From: Vreelandella salicampi
GTDB lineage: Bacteria; Pseudomonadota; Gammaproteobacteria; Pseudomonadales; Halomonadaceae
Assembly: GCF_013415105.1 (NCBI RefSeq)
Contig: NZ_JACCDF010000014.1
Coordinates: 41,469 to 105,468 of the forward strand
Direction: 5' to 3'
DNA: 64,000 nucleotides
Shown piece by piece: positions 41,832 through 51,078 of the stretch. The notes beneath the pieces were generated by a model. That model was not told the DNA's origin. It searched no databases and saw only the letters and a list, made by a program, of their open reading frames with translations. Made by a program: the position numbers and the translations under genes. The first letter of the stretch is position 1, and each line of letters opens with the position of its first letter.

Positions 41832-42260
41832 TCAGTTGGCAATAAAGACACTGATGCCCACGGCGTTATTGATAGAGTTTCCGTTGCCTGTCACAGCGCT
41901 GAAGATTCCCGTACCGCTATAACTTCCCAATGCATCGGGGGCGAAGCTGATGTTGCCCGAAACCATGTCTCCACCGATATCAAAGGATGTATCCGTCACC
42001 GAGGATTTCATGTTTTGGACACTTTTTACCGTATTGATGTTGATGATCGCCTCACCCTCTCTGGCGCGGGCCTTACCCATCTCCTCTAGATCCATCCTTT
42101 CCATCGCACCGAAGCCTTCCGCCTGAAGCGCATGGCGATTATCTGCCTGGGCCTGCGACACCCCTAATGTGATCAGCACCATGAAGAAAACGATAGCCAT
42201 CAACTGCAGCGGTGGGCGAAGTAAAGAAAAATTAGTTGAACTGACTGATGACACCTTCAT
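41832..42260 (-). CDS. Small secreted protein sharing motifs with the Gly-rich protein
   Basis: About 142 residues with a signal peptide (cleavage about AQA-DN at residue 40). The mature part holds ININTVKSVQNMKSSVTDTSF, a pattern also found in the large Gly-rich protein next door (TNVISMQEMSSNVSG), and a C-terminal half rich in Gly, Ser and Asn (SYSGTGIFSAVTGNGNSINN). A candidate minor subunit or nucleator. ATG 42260 follows GGGAG by eight bases; ATG 42287 has no site. Confidence 0.72.
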   Translation of the reverse strand: MKVSSVSSTNFSLLRPPLQLMAIVFFMVLITLGVSQAQADNRHALQAEGFGAMERMDLEEMGKARAREGEAIININTVKSVQNMKSSVTDTSFDIGGDMVSGNISFAPDALGSYSGTGIFSAVTGNGNSINNAVGISVFIAN

Positions 42261-42306
42261 AGCCTTAACTCCCGGTATCCGATCCATAGGGACAGTTCAT
42301 CAAGGG

Positions 42307-42362
42307 AGCTGGTGGAGTTCCCCTCCACCAGCTACCAGTTCGTAAGAGCGCAGAAAGCGCTC
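42307..42362 (-). terminator. Two hairpins behind the Gly-rich gene
   Basis: A perfect 11-bp stem AGCTGGTGGAG / CTCCACCAGCT with a 5-nt loop (42307-42333) and a second 6-bp stem GAGCGC / GCGCTC (42346-42362) directly follow the Gly-rich stop codon. Without a T tract, they probably cap the transcript of the first gene or reduce read-through into the rest of the operon. Confidence 0.65.
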
Positions 42363-42366
42363 CTTA

Positions 42367-43524
42367 TCAGTTGCCGATGCTCACGTTGCTGTGAGCGGCG
42401 ACGTTAGTACCAGCCAACTGGGAGTTGTAGAGGCCGGTGGACACGTTCATGTTGCTGATGCCACCGAACACCCCAGCGCCAACAGACACGTTGGCCATGC
42501 CGGTTGCCAGACTGGCAGTACCGCCACTGCCACCGTTGCCACTTGATCCTCCATTACCCGCCATCGCGGTGGCTGCTCCACCAGTTCCTTGACCGTTGCC
42601 GCCGCTGCCGCCACTACCGGCACCCCCGTTACCCCCGGCTGCCGTGGCTAGGCCACCATCACCACCGTCACCAGCGGTGCCGGAGCCAGAACCGCTGCCG
42701 GAACCAGTGCCAGATCCGCTACCGGCGGTACCGCCTGCCACTGTAGAGCTAGCAGTTGATCCGCCAGCAGTGCTGCCACCATTGGTGGCACTATTGGTGT
42801 TATCATCTTCGAAATCACCTGTTGGCACAGACGCATAACCTTCTGCGGTGCCACCCTGGGCATCGGTGTCGTCATTGTTAGCGCTTGCACTGCCACCACT
42901 ACCATTGCCGGTACCGTCTCCTTCACCAAAGCCCTCGGCTCTTCCGCCGTTACCACCATCACCGCCAGCGGATCTGGCGTAGCCGCCTCTTCCACCGTCA
43001 CCTTCACCACCGTCGCCGCCGAAGCCTAAGCCAAGGCTACCGGCATAGGCGTCACCACCGTCTCCGCCTTCAGCACCGTCTGCCGCTGCACCGCCATTGA
43101 TAACGATACGAGCGCCACTGACATTAGAACTCATCTCCTGCATTGAGATGACATTCGTAGAGGTGTTGTAGGACTCACTCATAGCCCAGGCGTCGCCGCC
43201 ACGACCTGTTGTGCCACCAGCACCACCCGTGCCGGATCCGCTAGCAGCCCCGCCAGTGCCATCACCGCTGCTGGAAAGGCTGTTATCGTCGTTGTCTTCG
43301 CCGAAACCTCCATCAACATTGGAATAGACACTACCACCGAAGCCTTCTCCATAACCTTCGCCACCATTGGCATTGCCGCTATTGCCGCCCGTGGCTATAG
43401 CCCTGGAATCGACATCCTGATCTACTTCGTCAGCTGTACCAACACCGGGGTTCGCACTCGCCGTGGAGATGGCCATTACGATAGCCAGCAGAGGAGTACC
43501 CGCTACTACAAAATACTTTTTCAT
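42367..43524 (-). CDS. Large Gly/Ser/Asn-rich secreted protein, putative amyloid subunit
   Basis: 385 residues: signal peptide (cleavage about ASA-NP at residue 25), then low-complexity Gly-rich sequence (GGxGG, GSGSGSG, GDGGDGG) broken by conserved-looking islands: STNVISMQEMSSNVSGARIVIN near the middle, and a C-terminal Asn/Val/Ser unit (SNMNVSTGLYNSQLAGTNVA). The composition and Asn-Val-Ser repeats suit a secreted fibre or adhesin such as FapC. ATG 43524 is chosen: GGAG is 8 nt upstream and a sigma-54 promoter starts transcription near 43627, which excludes the upstream frame opening at 43716. First gene of the four-gene minus-strand operon. Confidence 0.78.
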   Translation of the reverse strand: MKKYFVVAGTPLLAIVMAISTASANPGVGTADEVDQDVDSRAIATGGNSGNANGGEGYGEGFGGSVYSNVDGGFGEDNDDNSLSSSGDGTGGAASGSGTGGAGGTTGRGGDAWAMSESYNTSTNVISMQEMSSNVSGARIVINGGAAADGAEGGDGGDAYAGSLGLGFGGDGGEGDGGRGGYARSAGGDGGNGGRAEGFGEGDGTGNGSGGSASANNDDTDAQGGTAEGYASVPTGDFEDDNTNSATNGGSTAGGSTASSTVAGGTAGSGSGTGSGSGSGSGTAGDGGDGGLATAAGGNGGAGSGGSGGNGQGTGGAATAMAGNGGSSGNGGSGGTASLATGMANVSVGAGVFGGISNMNVSTGLYNSQLAGTNVAAHSNVSIGN

Positions 43525-43638
43525 GATCATGTCTCCGTTAGTTTTATCTTCTGCAGCCTGCGAACACGCGACATCGTCCTGACTTTCAACCGCTGGACCC
43601 TTGAATGACGCTCTCCGTTCGCAGTCGCCAAGTAGATA

Positions 43639-43653
43639 GCAGCTTCCGTGCCA
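43639..43653 (-). promoter_or_regulatory. Sigma-54 (-24/-12) promoter of the Gly-rich gene
   Basis: On the minus strand TGGCACGGAAGCTGC matches the consensus TGGCACG-N4-TTGC at all but one base, with the invariant GG and GC ten bases apart as required. The implied transcript start is about 43627, leaving a 100-nt leader before ATG 43524. The cognate activator is probably the protein at 37776. Confidence 0.85.
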
Positions 43654-44021
43654 ATGAAGAGAAAAAGCACTTAACACATTGAAATTAATAATATTTATTA
43701 GGAATAATACTATCAAAAGTAACAGTCGCTGGTAAAAAATAACGAATAAATGTTTTATATCTGAGACAGGGATACTTCGTTACTACCTTTCAACTTATCG
43801 CTGCGCTTGTAATAACGGGCCTCGTCAATTTTTTATGACGTGCCTTATTCATGCGACAAATCGGAAAGGTATTTGAGTGGTGGGCAACACCATCTAAAGA
43901 GCAATCAAAAATTATCGGACGATAGGTGGACATCTACCATGACCTTATTAAGGCCTGGAAGAGTGCTTCATTGATGAATCACCACAAAACACGAGCGGTA
44001 TTATCACTCCCATCCTTAACG
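43654..44021. other. AT-rich upstream region of the sigma-54 promoter
   Basis: No gene seen. The first 150 bp are AT-rich and lie where activator binding sites of sigma-54 systems usually are (100-200 bp upstream). The part near 43900-44000 could be a gene remnant, but nothing is recognisable. Confidence 0.4.
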
Positions 44022-45395
44022 TCAAAAGAACGTTAGCCCAACTTGGAATAGCCGTTCCACATCACGAATACGGCGTTTGTCGATCACAAATAAAATAACG
44101 TGGTCGCCGGATTGTATTTCAACGTCACCGTGGGCAATCAGCACCTTTTTCCCGCGCACCACGGCCCCAATCGTCGTGCCCTCGGGCAAGTCGATCTCGC
44201 TGATCATGCGGCCCACCACTTTCGACGAATGCTTGTCGCCGTGAGCAATGGCCTCTATCGCTTCCGCCGCACCACGTCGCAGCGAGTGAACATTGACGAT
44301 ATCGCCTCGGCGCACGTGGGTTAGCAAACTGCCGATGGTCACCTGTTGAGGAGAAATGGCAATATCGATATCACCGCCCTGAACGAGATCAACGTAGGCA
44401 GAGTTATTGATCAGCGTTAGCACTTTCTTCGCCCCGAGGCGCTTGGCCAAAAGCGACGACATGATATTGACTTCTTCGTCGTTGGTCAGCGCGCAGAAAA
44501 TATCGCAATCTTCAATATTTTCTTCTTCCAGCATTCGTTTGCTGGTGGCACTGCCGTGAAGCACCACCGTGCGGTCAAGCCGCTCGGAGAGCTGGGTGCA
44601 GCGCTCAAGGCTATGCTCAATGATTTTGACTTGATGGCTGTGCTCCAAGTATTCAGCTAGGCGCTCGCCAATGTTCCCTCCGCCAGCGATCACTATGCGG
44701 TGATGGTGGCCCTCGACGCGCTTAAGTTCGCTCATTACCGAACGAATGTCGCGCCGCGCGGCGATGAAGAAGACTTCATCATCGGCTTCAATGACCGTAT
44801 CCCCACGCGGAATAATCGGCCGATCACGGCGGTAGATCGCAGCCACACGGGTATCAACGTTAGGCATATGGCGACGCAGAAAGGCAAGGTCTTGCCCTAC
44901 CAAAGGGCCGCCGTAGATGGCTTTTACCGCGACTAACTGCACGAGCCCCCCGGCAAACTCTAGCACCTGTAACGCACCAGGATGCTCAATCAAACGGCGC
45001 ACGTGGTCGGTGACCACCTGTTCGGGACTGATCAGTACGTCGACCGGGATCGCATCGTGAGCGAAGAGTCCCTTGCGGGTCATGTAGGCGGTGGACCGCA
45101 CCCGGGCAATTTTAGTCGGGGTGCGAAACAACGTGTGGGCCACTTGGCAGGCGATCATGTTGATTTCGTCAGCATTCGTCACGGCGATCAACATGTCGGC
45201 ATCTTCGCATCCCGCTTGGCGCAGCACCATGGGATAGGAACCCGCGCCGGTAACGGTACGAATATCGAGTTTAGTGTGTAATTCGCGCAGCCTGTTCGCG
45301 TCAGTGTCGACCACGGTAATGTCGTTATCTTCCATCACAAGGTTCTCTGCCAACGTACCGCCGACCTGGCCAGCACCGAGAATAATAATTTTCAT
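44022..45395 (-). CDS. trkA: Trk system NAD-binding potassium uptake subunit
   Basis: A 457-residue cytoplasmic regulator of Trk potassium uptake. Two tandem RCK units, each with a Rossmann NAD-binding motif: [14 protein letters not shown] at the start and [14 protein letters not shown] near residue 235; each is followed by a TrkA_C domain. It gates the TrkH channel in the inner membrane. It lies 49 bp downstream of trkH on the same strand. Potassium accumulation is the first response to salt stress, which suits this genome region. Confidence 0.95.
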   Translation of the reverse strand: MKIIILGAGQVGGTLAENLVMEDNDITVVDTDANRLRELHTKLDIRTVTGAGSYPMVLRQAGCEDADMLIAVTNADEINMIACQVAHTLFRTPTKIARVRSTAYMTRKGLFAHDAIPVDVLISPEQVVTDHVRRLIEHPGALQVLEFAGGLVQLVAVKAIYGGPLVGQDLAFLRRHMPNVDTRVAAIYRRDRPIIPRGDTVIEADDEVFFIAARRDIRSVMSELKRVEGHHHRIVIAGGGNIGERLAEYLEHSHQVKIIEHSLERCTQLSERLDRTVVLHGSATSKRMLEEENIEDCDIFCALTNDEEVNIMSSLLAKRLGAKKVLTLINNSAYVDLVQGGDIDIAISPQQVTIGSLLTHVRRGDIVNVHSLRRGAAEAIEAIAHGDKHSSKVVGRMISEIDLPEGTTIGAVVRGKKVLIAHGDVEIQSGDHVILFVIDKRRIRDVERLFQVGLTFF

Positions 45396-45444
45396 AGCCG
45401 TAGTTCCCTCAAGTCACAGGTGGGTCGAGATCGACGATTCATAT

Positions 45445-46920
45445 TCAGCGGCGCCAGAACATGGGCGTTAGCAAGACCAATACAGTCAGAATTTCCAGCC
45501 GCCCCATCAACATACCAATACATAAAAGCCACTTAGCCGCATTCGGCAAAGAGGCAAAATTGCCTGAAGGGCCGATAATATCGCCAAGCCCAGGTCCCAC
45601 ATTGGCCACAGCGGTGGCAGCGCCTGAAAGTGCCGTCACCATATCCAGCCCCATCAACGAGAGGCTTAATGCCAATCCGGCAATGGTGAGAAAAAAGAAG
45701 AACGAAAACGCCACCACGCCGCGCGTGACATCATCGGTCATCGGGTGTCCGTTGTAACGATTGGGAAAAACACCGTTGGCGTGGATGAGATAGCGCAACT
45801 GGTTACGCAACAGCAGCGCGGCTACCTGAAAACGGAAAATCTTCATGCCACCACTGGTGGAGCCACTGCAGCCGCCGACGAACGTCAGATAGAAAAACGC
45901 CACAACCGCAAGTGCGCCCCACTTGGTGTAGTCGTCGGAGGCGTAGCCGGTGGTGGTTACAACTGAGATCACATTAAACGTGGTGTGCGTTAGCGCCTCG
46001 AACGCGTCAGTCCCCGATTGAATCCGCCAAAACGTCAATCCGGCAATGACGCTGACAAGCAGCATCAGTAACCCTCTAACTTGCTGATCTCGCCAGAGCG
46101 CTGAGCGTGAACTGCGCAAAAAACGGATATAGAGCACAAAAGGCAATGACCCGCCAAGCATGAACAGGCTTCCCATCCAAAGAAGATGAGGGCTTTCGGC
46201 GTAAGCCCCAAACGAGGCATCGGAGTTAGCAAACCCACCGGTCGCAACGGACGTCATGGCATGCACAACGGCATCGAGAATCGTCATGCCACCCAGCCAA
46301 TAAGCCAGTATTGCGGTAAAAGTGATAAAGCAGTAAATACTCAGGGTCGCTTTGGCAATGCCCCCTGTTCTTGGCATGACTTTGTCCGACCAGTCGGACG
46401 ATTCAGTATGAAATAGCCGCATCCCGCCGACCTTTAACAGCGGGAGGATAGCGATACCCATGACGATAATGCCAATACCACCCAACCACTGCATCAGCCC
46501 ACGCCAAAGCTTGAGCCCATCGGACAGGTGTTCAATACCCACGAGGATCGTGGAACCGGTGGTCGTGATCGCCGACACTGACTCGAAAACGGCATTGGTA
46601 AAGCTCAGTTGCGGTGCCCCCAATGCCAAAGGCAAGCTGGCAAAACCACTGATGGACACCCAGCTCAAAGTGGTCACCAAGAACATTTGCCAAGGTTTAA
46701 GTGCTAACGGCATGCGCCATGTCGAGACGCCTACCACGCCTACGGCCAACAACACAATGCCGATAGACTGCGCGAACGCCAAGGCATCGGCTTCACCTTC
46801 CAACAGCAATACCGTAAGCGGAATGGTCATAAAAGCCGCAAGCACAAGCCACAGCATGGCCAACACTTTGAAGATAGGCGCCCAATGGTGCCAGCGATCG
46901 CTCACGCTATTCCAATTCAT
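45445..46920 (-). CDS. trkH: Trk system potassium uptake channel
   Basis: A 491-residue inner-membrane protein of the TrkH/TrkG/KtrB family with four pore repeats; selectivity-filter-like stretches ITTTGSTI, SVATGGF, VVTTTGY and AVANVGPG contain the conserved glycines. It imports potassium together with TrkA. ATG 46920 is preferred over 46950 because a GAGGGA site fits and because the small gene upstream ends at 46907, giving a 14-bp overlap. Halomonas has two such channels (TrkH, TrkI), and this one could be either. Confidence 0.92.
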   Translation of the reverse strand: MNWNSVSDRWHHWAPIFKVLAMLWLVLAAFMTIPLTVLLLEGEADALAFAQSIGIVLLAVGVVGVSTWRMPLALKPWQMFLVTTLSWVSISGFASLPLALGAPQLSFTNAVFESVSAITTTGSTILVGIEHLSDGLKLWRGLMQWLGGIGIIVMGIAILPLLKVGGMRLFHTESSDWSDKVMPRTGGIAKATLSIYCFITFTAILAYWLGGMTILDAVVHAMTSVATGGFANSDASFGAYAESPHLLWMGSLFMLGGSLPFVLYIRFLRSSRSALWRDQQVRGLLMLLVSVIAGLTFWRIQSGTDAFEALTHTTFNVISVVTTTGYASDDYTKWGALAVVAFFYLTFVGGCSGSTSGGMKIFRFQVAALLLRNQLRYLIHANGVFPNRYNGHPMTDDVTRGVVAFSFFFFLTIAGLALSLSLMGLDMVTALSGAATAVANVGPGLGDIIGPSGNFASLPNAAKWLLCIGMLMGRLEILTVLVLLTPMFWRR

Positions 46921-47134
46921 CACAAGCTTCCCTCTGCATGCTATCAACACGACTCACGCTCTGCTCCCATTTGGCACCATGCCCCAAAGCAAAAAACACG
47001 ACGAAAGCCAAATACGAGAAAATCGACACCTCCGGCTGAGATGCCTGTTGATTTGCTATGACCAAAAAAACAAGCCAGGCAGAAGCGATTACCATGTGTA
47101 CAGCCATACGTTGATCTAGTCGAAATGGTTTCAT
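46907..47134 (-). CDS. Small membrane protein overlapping trkH
   Basis: A 75-residue protein with two hydrophobic helices (HMVIASAWLVFLVIANQQ and FSYLAFVVFFALGHG) and a charged tail. It overlaps the trkH start by 14 bp, so the two are probably translationally coupled. I do not recognise a family. It could be an accessory of the potassium channel; that is inference from position only. Confidence 0.55.
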   Translation of the reverse strand: MKPFRLDQRMAVHMVIASAWLVFLVIANQQASQPEVSIFSYLAFVVFFALGHGAKWEQSVSRVDSMQREACDELE

Positions 47135-47310
47135 GGCCCGCGAGCCCCTTTTAAGGCCAAATTTGCTTTACCAAAGCATAAGCAAACCATATCTGTAGGC
47201 GATTTAGGACGGCAGCCGTTGAATTTTTACGGCATTTTTACGGGGTAGGAAGTGAACCTTAATCTGGTAGCAGAGAACTCCCAACAAATGGATGGTAAGG
47301 AGACCCTAGA

Positions 47311-49989
47311 TTGAATCAAGGCGACCAAAATCGCCCCAATCCCGATGCGCTTCTGAAGGCACAGGAGCGCGAAGCGGGTGGCGGGCTTAAAGTCTTTCTT
47401 GGCGCAGCACCTGGCGTGGGGAAAACGTACCAGATGCTCCAGGCTGCCCACGAATTACGGCGGCAAGGCGTCGATGTTGTCGTTGGCGTGGCCGAAACCC
47501 ATGGGCGATCAGAAACCTTGGCCTTGTGTGAGGGCCTAGAGCAGCTGCCGGCCAAAGAAATTGAGTACTCTGGCAAGCCATTTCATGAGTTTGACCTGGA
47601 CGCAGCACTCAAGCGTAAGCCAGACGTGCTACTGGTGGATGAGTTAGCGCACCGGAATATTCCGGGCACCCGCCATCCTCGTCGCTACCAAGACATCGAA
47701 GAGTTGCTGGACCAAGGCATTGCCGTCTGGACTGCGGTCAACATTCAGCACCTGGAGAGTCTCTCGGATGTGGTCGCGGGTATTACCGGCGTGCGAATGC
47801 GGGAAACCGTGCCTGATTCGATGCTGGAAAGGGCGAGAGACATCGTGCTGGTGGACCTCACCCCCTCAGAACTACTGGAGCGCCTGAAACAGGGCAAGGT
47901 CTATGTGCCCGAGCAGGCTCGCGCCGCCATGGATGGCTATTTCTCCCCCTCGAACCTATCAGCTCTTCGGGAACTGGCGGTTCAGACCATCGCTGAACGC
48001 CTGGATGCGGATGTCCGAGAGAGTATGCAATCCCGAGGCATCGAGGGTCCGTGGCACATTCGATCGCGAATGTTGGTCGCCGTAGACGGCTCGGGTCAGG
48101 GCGAAACACTGATTCGAGCCGGACGGCGAATTGCGGATCGTCGCAAAGCGCCCTGGACCGTCGTCACGGTCGACAATGGCCGTGCGGGTCCTGCTGAACG
48201 TCAGCGCTTGGAAAAGGTATTTGACTTGGCTTCCAGGTTGGGGGCGGAAGTCAGAACCCTTCGCGGTTACGATGTAGCGGAAGAAATTTTGGCATTCGCA
48301 AGGGAACAGAACGTCACCACACTGATTCTGGGCCGTTCCTACACTCGTTGGTGGCATTTGCGTAAATCTACTAGCCGCCGTCTACTGAAACAGGCCGAGG
48401 CTTTTGAGGTCACTTTTATCCCGGTGCCACGTAAGCATCGTCGGCGCCTGACCGAAGTGACCGTCAGGCAAACAAGGGGGAGTGACTATGCTTGGGCGGT
48501 CGCTAGTGTTGTTGCCGCGACGGCTGTGTCAATGGGTTTTCAAGATGTCCTGCCTCTCGGAAACCTATCTCTGATCTTTCTGACATCGGTGCTCTGGGTT
48601 GCCGCCAAAACGGGCATTCGGGCCGCGTTAGTGACCGCCATGCTGAGCTTTCTGGCTTACAACTTTTTCTTTACGGAACCCCGTCTGACCTTTCACATGG
48701 TGGATACGGATGAACTCCTCACCGTCGTGTTCTTCCTCATTATTGCGGTAAGTGGCGGCAATCTCGCTGGCAGGCTCAGAGATCAGGTTCAGATGCTGCG
48801 GGCCTCAAATGACCTGACAGACGCGCACCTCCAATTCACGCGTCGCCTCGCCTCCGCACCCGATATTACATCGGTACAGAATGAAGCTACTGAAGTGCTT
48901 TACGCGCAACTGAAGATCCCTCTCGTGATTGTTCCACGCAGCCCGGACAACAACGAGCTGGAAGTGGCCACCCAGAGTGGGCCAACACAGTCGCTAAATG
49001 AAGCAGCTTACTCGGCGATTGACTGGGCAATGCGCAATGGGAAACCCAGCGGTGCTTTCTCGGATACGCTGAACAGCTTACCGTGGCGCTTTGAACCTAT
49101 CGAGGCGGATGGAGAGGTCTACGCCGTTCTAGGTTTGTGGGTGAACGATATGTCGCCTGAGTATTATCGAGGGCTTGCCATCGGCGTTTATGTGCACCAA
49201 CTGGGGCTGGCGTGGTTTCGAACTCAACTGGCTGCCAATCTCTCCGCTTCACGGGTGGTCGAAGAAACCGAACGGCTACGCTCGGCGCTGCTGTCCTCAA
49301 TTTCGCACGATCTGCGCACCCCGCTTTCTTCCATGATCGGCTCGGCGAGCACCTTGAAAGCCATGTCAAACCGGCTTTCAAACGAAGATCGGGAAAGTCT
49401 TCTGGATTCGGTTTTGGGAGAAGGTGAGCGGTTGGATCGTTACATCCGCAACCTCCTCGACATGACGAAACTTGGTCACGGAACGCTCAAGATTGAGCGA
49501 GATTGGATTGCATTGACGGACATCCTGTCTTCAGCCTTGAGACGCACTAGAAGCTTGATGGATAAGGTGCGGTTAGAGCGCGACGTGGCTGATGATTTGC
49601 CCTTACTCTACGTGCACCCTGCGCTTATCGAGCAAGCGTTGGTAAACGTGCTTGAAAACGCGGCGAAGTTTGCTCCAGACGGATCGACGCTGAGTATTCG
49701 CGCCTTTCAGACAAACGATGAGCTCATTATCGCCGTATCTGACGAAGGTCCTGGTATTCCCGAAGATCAACGGGAACAGGTATTTGATATGTTCTTCACC
49801 GGCGGCGAGGGTGACCGTGGCCCCCATGGTAGCGGTCTTGGGCTCGCCATCTGTCACGGCATGATTGGCGCTCATGGCGGGCGTATTCGGGCACTGTCAG
49901 GCCCAAATAATCGCGGCGCCACCATCGAAATTGCTCTTCCCTTGATAGAATCACCGGAGCCAACGTCTAACCGAGAACCGAGTCAATGA
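47311..49989 (+). CDS. kdpD: KdpD-type sensor histidine kinase
   Basis: An 892-residue inner-membrane sensor kinase. N-terminal KdpD domain with Walker A GAAPGVGKTYQML and the LAHRN motif, a universal-stress-protein domain (about 250-375), four membrane helices (about 395-490), GAF-like domain (about 520-640), HisKA with SHDLRTPLS and a HATPase domain with NVLENAAKFAP, DEGPGIP and GSGLGLAICHG. KdpD senses low potassium or high ionic strength. It starts at TTG 47311, eight bases after AAGGAG. No kdpFABC pump genes are present here; it is divergent from the trk genes. Confidence 0.93.
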   Translation: MNQGDQNRPNPDALLKAQEREAGGGLKVFLGAAPGVGKTYQMLQAAHELRRQGVDVVVGVAETHGRSETLALCEGLEQLPAKEIEYSGKPFHEFDLDAALKRKPDVLLVDELAHRNIPGTRHPRRYQDIEELLDQGIAVWTAVNIQHLESLSDVVAGITGVRMRETVPDSMLERARDIVLVDLTPSELLERLKQGKVYVPEQARAAMDGYFSPSNLSALRELAVQTIAERLDADVRESMQSRGIEGPWHIRSRMLVAVDGSGQGETLIRAGRRIADRRKAPWTVVTVDNGRAGPAERQRLEKVFDLASRLGAEVRTLRGYDVAEEILAFAREQNVTTLILGRSYTRWWHLRKSTSRRLLKQAEAFEVTFIPVPRKHRRRLTEVTVRQTRGSDYAWAVASVVAATAVSMGFQDVLPLGNLSLIFLTSVLWVAAKTGIRAALVTAMLSFLAYNFFFTEPRLTFHMVDTDELLTVVFFLIIAVSGGNLAGRLRDQVQMLRASNDLTDAHLQFTRRLASAPDITSVQNEATEVLYAQLKIPLVIVPRSPDNNELEVATQSGPTQSLNEAAYSAIDWAMRNGKPSGAFSDTLNSLPWRFEPIEADGEVYAVLGLWVNDMSPEYYRGLAIGVYVHQLGLAWFRTQLAANLSASRVVEETERLRSALLSSISHDLRTPLSSMIGSASTLKAMSNRLSNEDRESLLDSVLGEGERLDRYIRNLLDMTKLGHGTLKIERDWIALTDILSSALRRTRSLMDKVRLERDVADDLPLLYVHPALIEQALVNVLENAAKFAPDGSTLSIRAFQTNDELIIAVSDEGPGIPEDQREQVFDMFFTGGEGDRGPHGSGLGLAICHGMIGAHGGRIRALSGPNNRGATIEIALPLIESPEPTSNREPSQ

Positions 49990-50720
49990 CTGTTCCAACA
50001 TACAACCGGGAAAAGCCCTGCATTCTGATTATCGACGACGAACCGCAAATTCGGCATTTCCTTCTGATCAGTCTGAAAACCGAGGGTTACGAGCTACTAG
50101 AGGCCGAAAATGGCGAAACCGGGCTGGGTTTGTGTGCCAGGCATTCGCCGGACCTTGTGATTTTGGATCTTGGGCTGCCGGATATGGATGGCTCCGATGT
50201 GCTCGCCGCCCTTCGCGAGTGGTCCACGGTTCCGGTCATCATTCTGTCAGTCCGCGACCGGGAGCTGGAAAAAGTAAAGGCGCTCGACCTCGGCGCCAAT
50301 GACTATGTAACCAAGCCATTCGGTGTGGATGAGTTACTGGCCCGCGTCAGAACGCAGCTGCGCCATAATGGGCGTAACCGTGGTGCATCCAACGATGCAT
50401 CGGCAATTTTTGACGATGGCACATTACATATCGACCTTTCTATGCGAAAAATCACGGTGGACGGCAACTCGGTCAGACTCACGCCCAAAGAATTCGCTGT
50501 TTTGAAAGTTCTGATGCTTGCGTCCGGAAAAATCGTCACGCAATCGCAGCTCTTAAAAGATATCTGGGGGCCGACCCATACCCAGGATACCCATTACTTG
50601 CGAATTCTCATTGGCAGGCTAAGACAAAAGCTGGGAGATGACCCAACGGAACAACGTTACATTCAGACGGAGCCCGGCGTGGGTTACCGCTTTCTGGAGA
50701 GCGTTGATAACGCTGAGTAA
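49986..50720 (+). CDS. kdpE: KdpE-type response regulator
   Basis: A 244-residue OmpR-family regulator: receiver domain with acidic pocket IDDEP, phosphorylated Asp in VILDLGLPDMDG, and Lys in TKPFG; winged-helix DNA-binding domain (about 135-235; LTPKEFAVLKVLML ... TEPGVGYRF). It overlaps kdpD by 4 bp (ATGA), so it is the partner of that kinase. With no kdpFABC adjacent, its targets may be elsewhere or may include trkH-trkA. Confidence 0.93.
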   Translation: MTVPTYNREKPCILIIDDEPQIRHFLLISLKTEGYELLEAENGETGLGLCARHSPDLVILDLGLPDMDGSDVLAALREWSTVPVIILSVRDRELEKVKALDLGANDYVTKPFGVDELLARVRTQLRHNGRNRGASNDASAIFDDGTLHIDLSMRKITVDGNSVRLTPKEFAVLKVLMLASGKIVTQSQLLKDIWGPTHTQDTHYLRILIGRLRQKLGDDPTEQRYIQTEPGVGYRFLESVDNAE

Positions 50721-51078
50721 AAATCGATAAAAGCAGGCAACCCTGGCAAGTTGAACCCAGCAGGAAAGCACTATGAAACAGTACCATGAGTGCTACTTAG
50801 TACTGACTTTCCCAGAACTGGCTTTTCTAATGCCGATTTTCCGGTGAAGGCTTTTGGCCGTTTCTTTTGTGATCGCGGTCTTTGCGGCGTTGACGTGCCA
50901 ACGCATTACCGTTGGCTAATCGAACCAAAACTCGACCTCGGCTTCACTTAAAGGCTGGCCAGTTACCCCATTCTCGAAAACGTCATAAAACCCTCACTGA
51001 ACTGACGCCCAACTGTCATGAGAGAGCGGCTACGTTAACCGTTGCTCTTTTTAGCTCATCACTTTTTGGCGTCATTTC
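50721..51078. other. Gap between kdpE and the first sugar-type importer
   Basis: About 360 bp without a supported gene. On the minus strand short open stretches (such as ENGVTGQPLSEAEVEFWFD ending in a stop, and an Arg/Lys-rich stretch in another frame) suggest an unrecognised decayed gene, but the evidence is thin. Confidence 0.3.

Noticed and set aside
42504..43100. Several long open frames on both strands within the Gly-rich gene
   Set aside because: They are by-products of the repetitive GGT/GGC codon pattern; only the minus-strand frame has a signal peptide, ribosome site and promoter.
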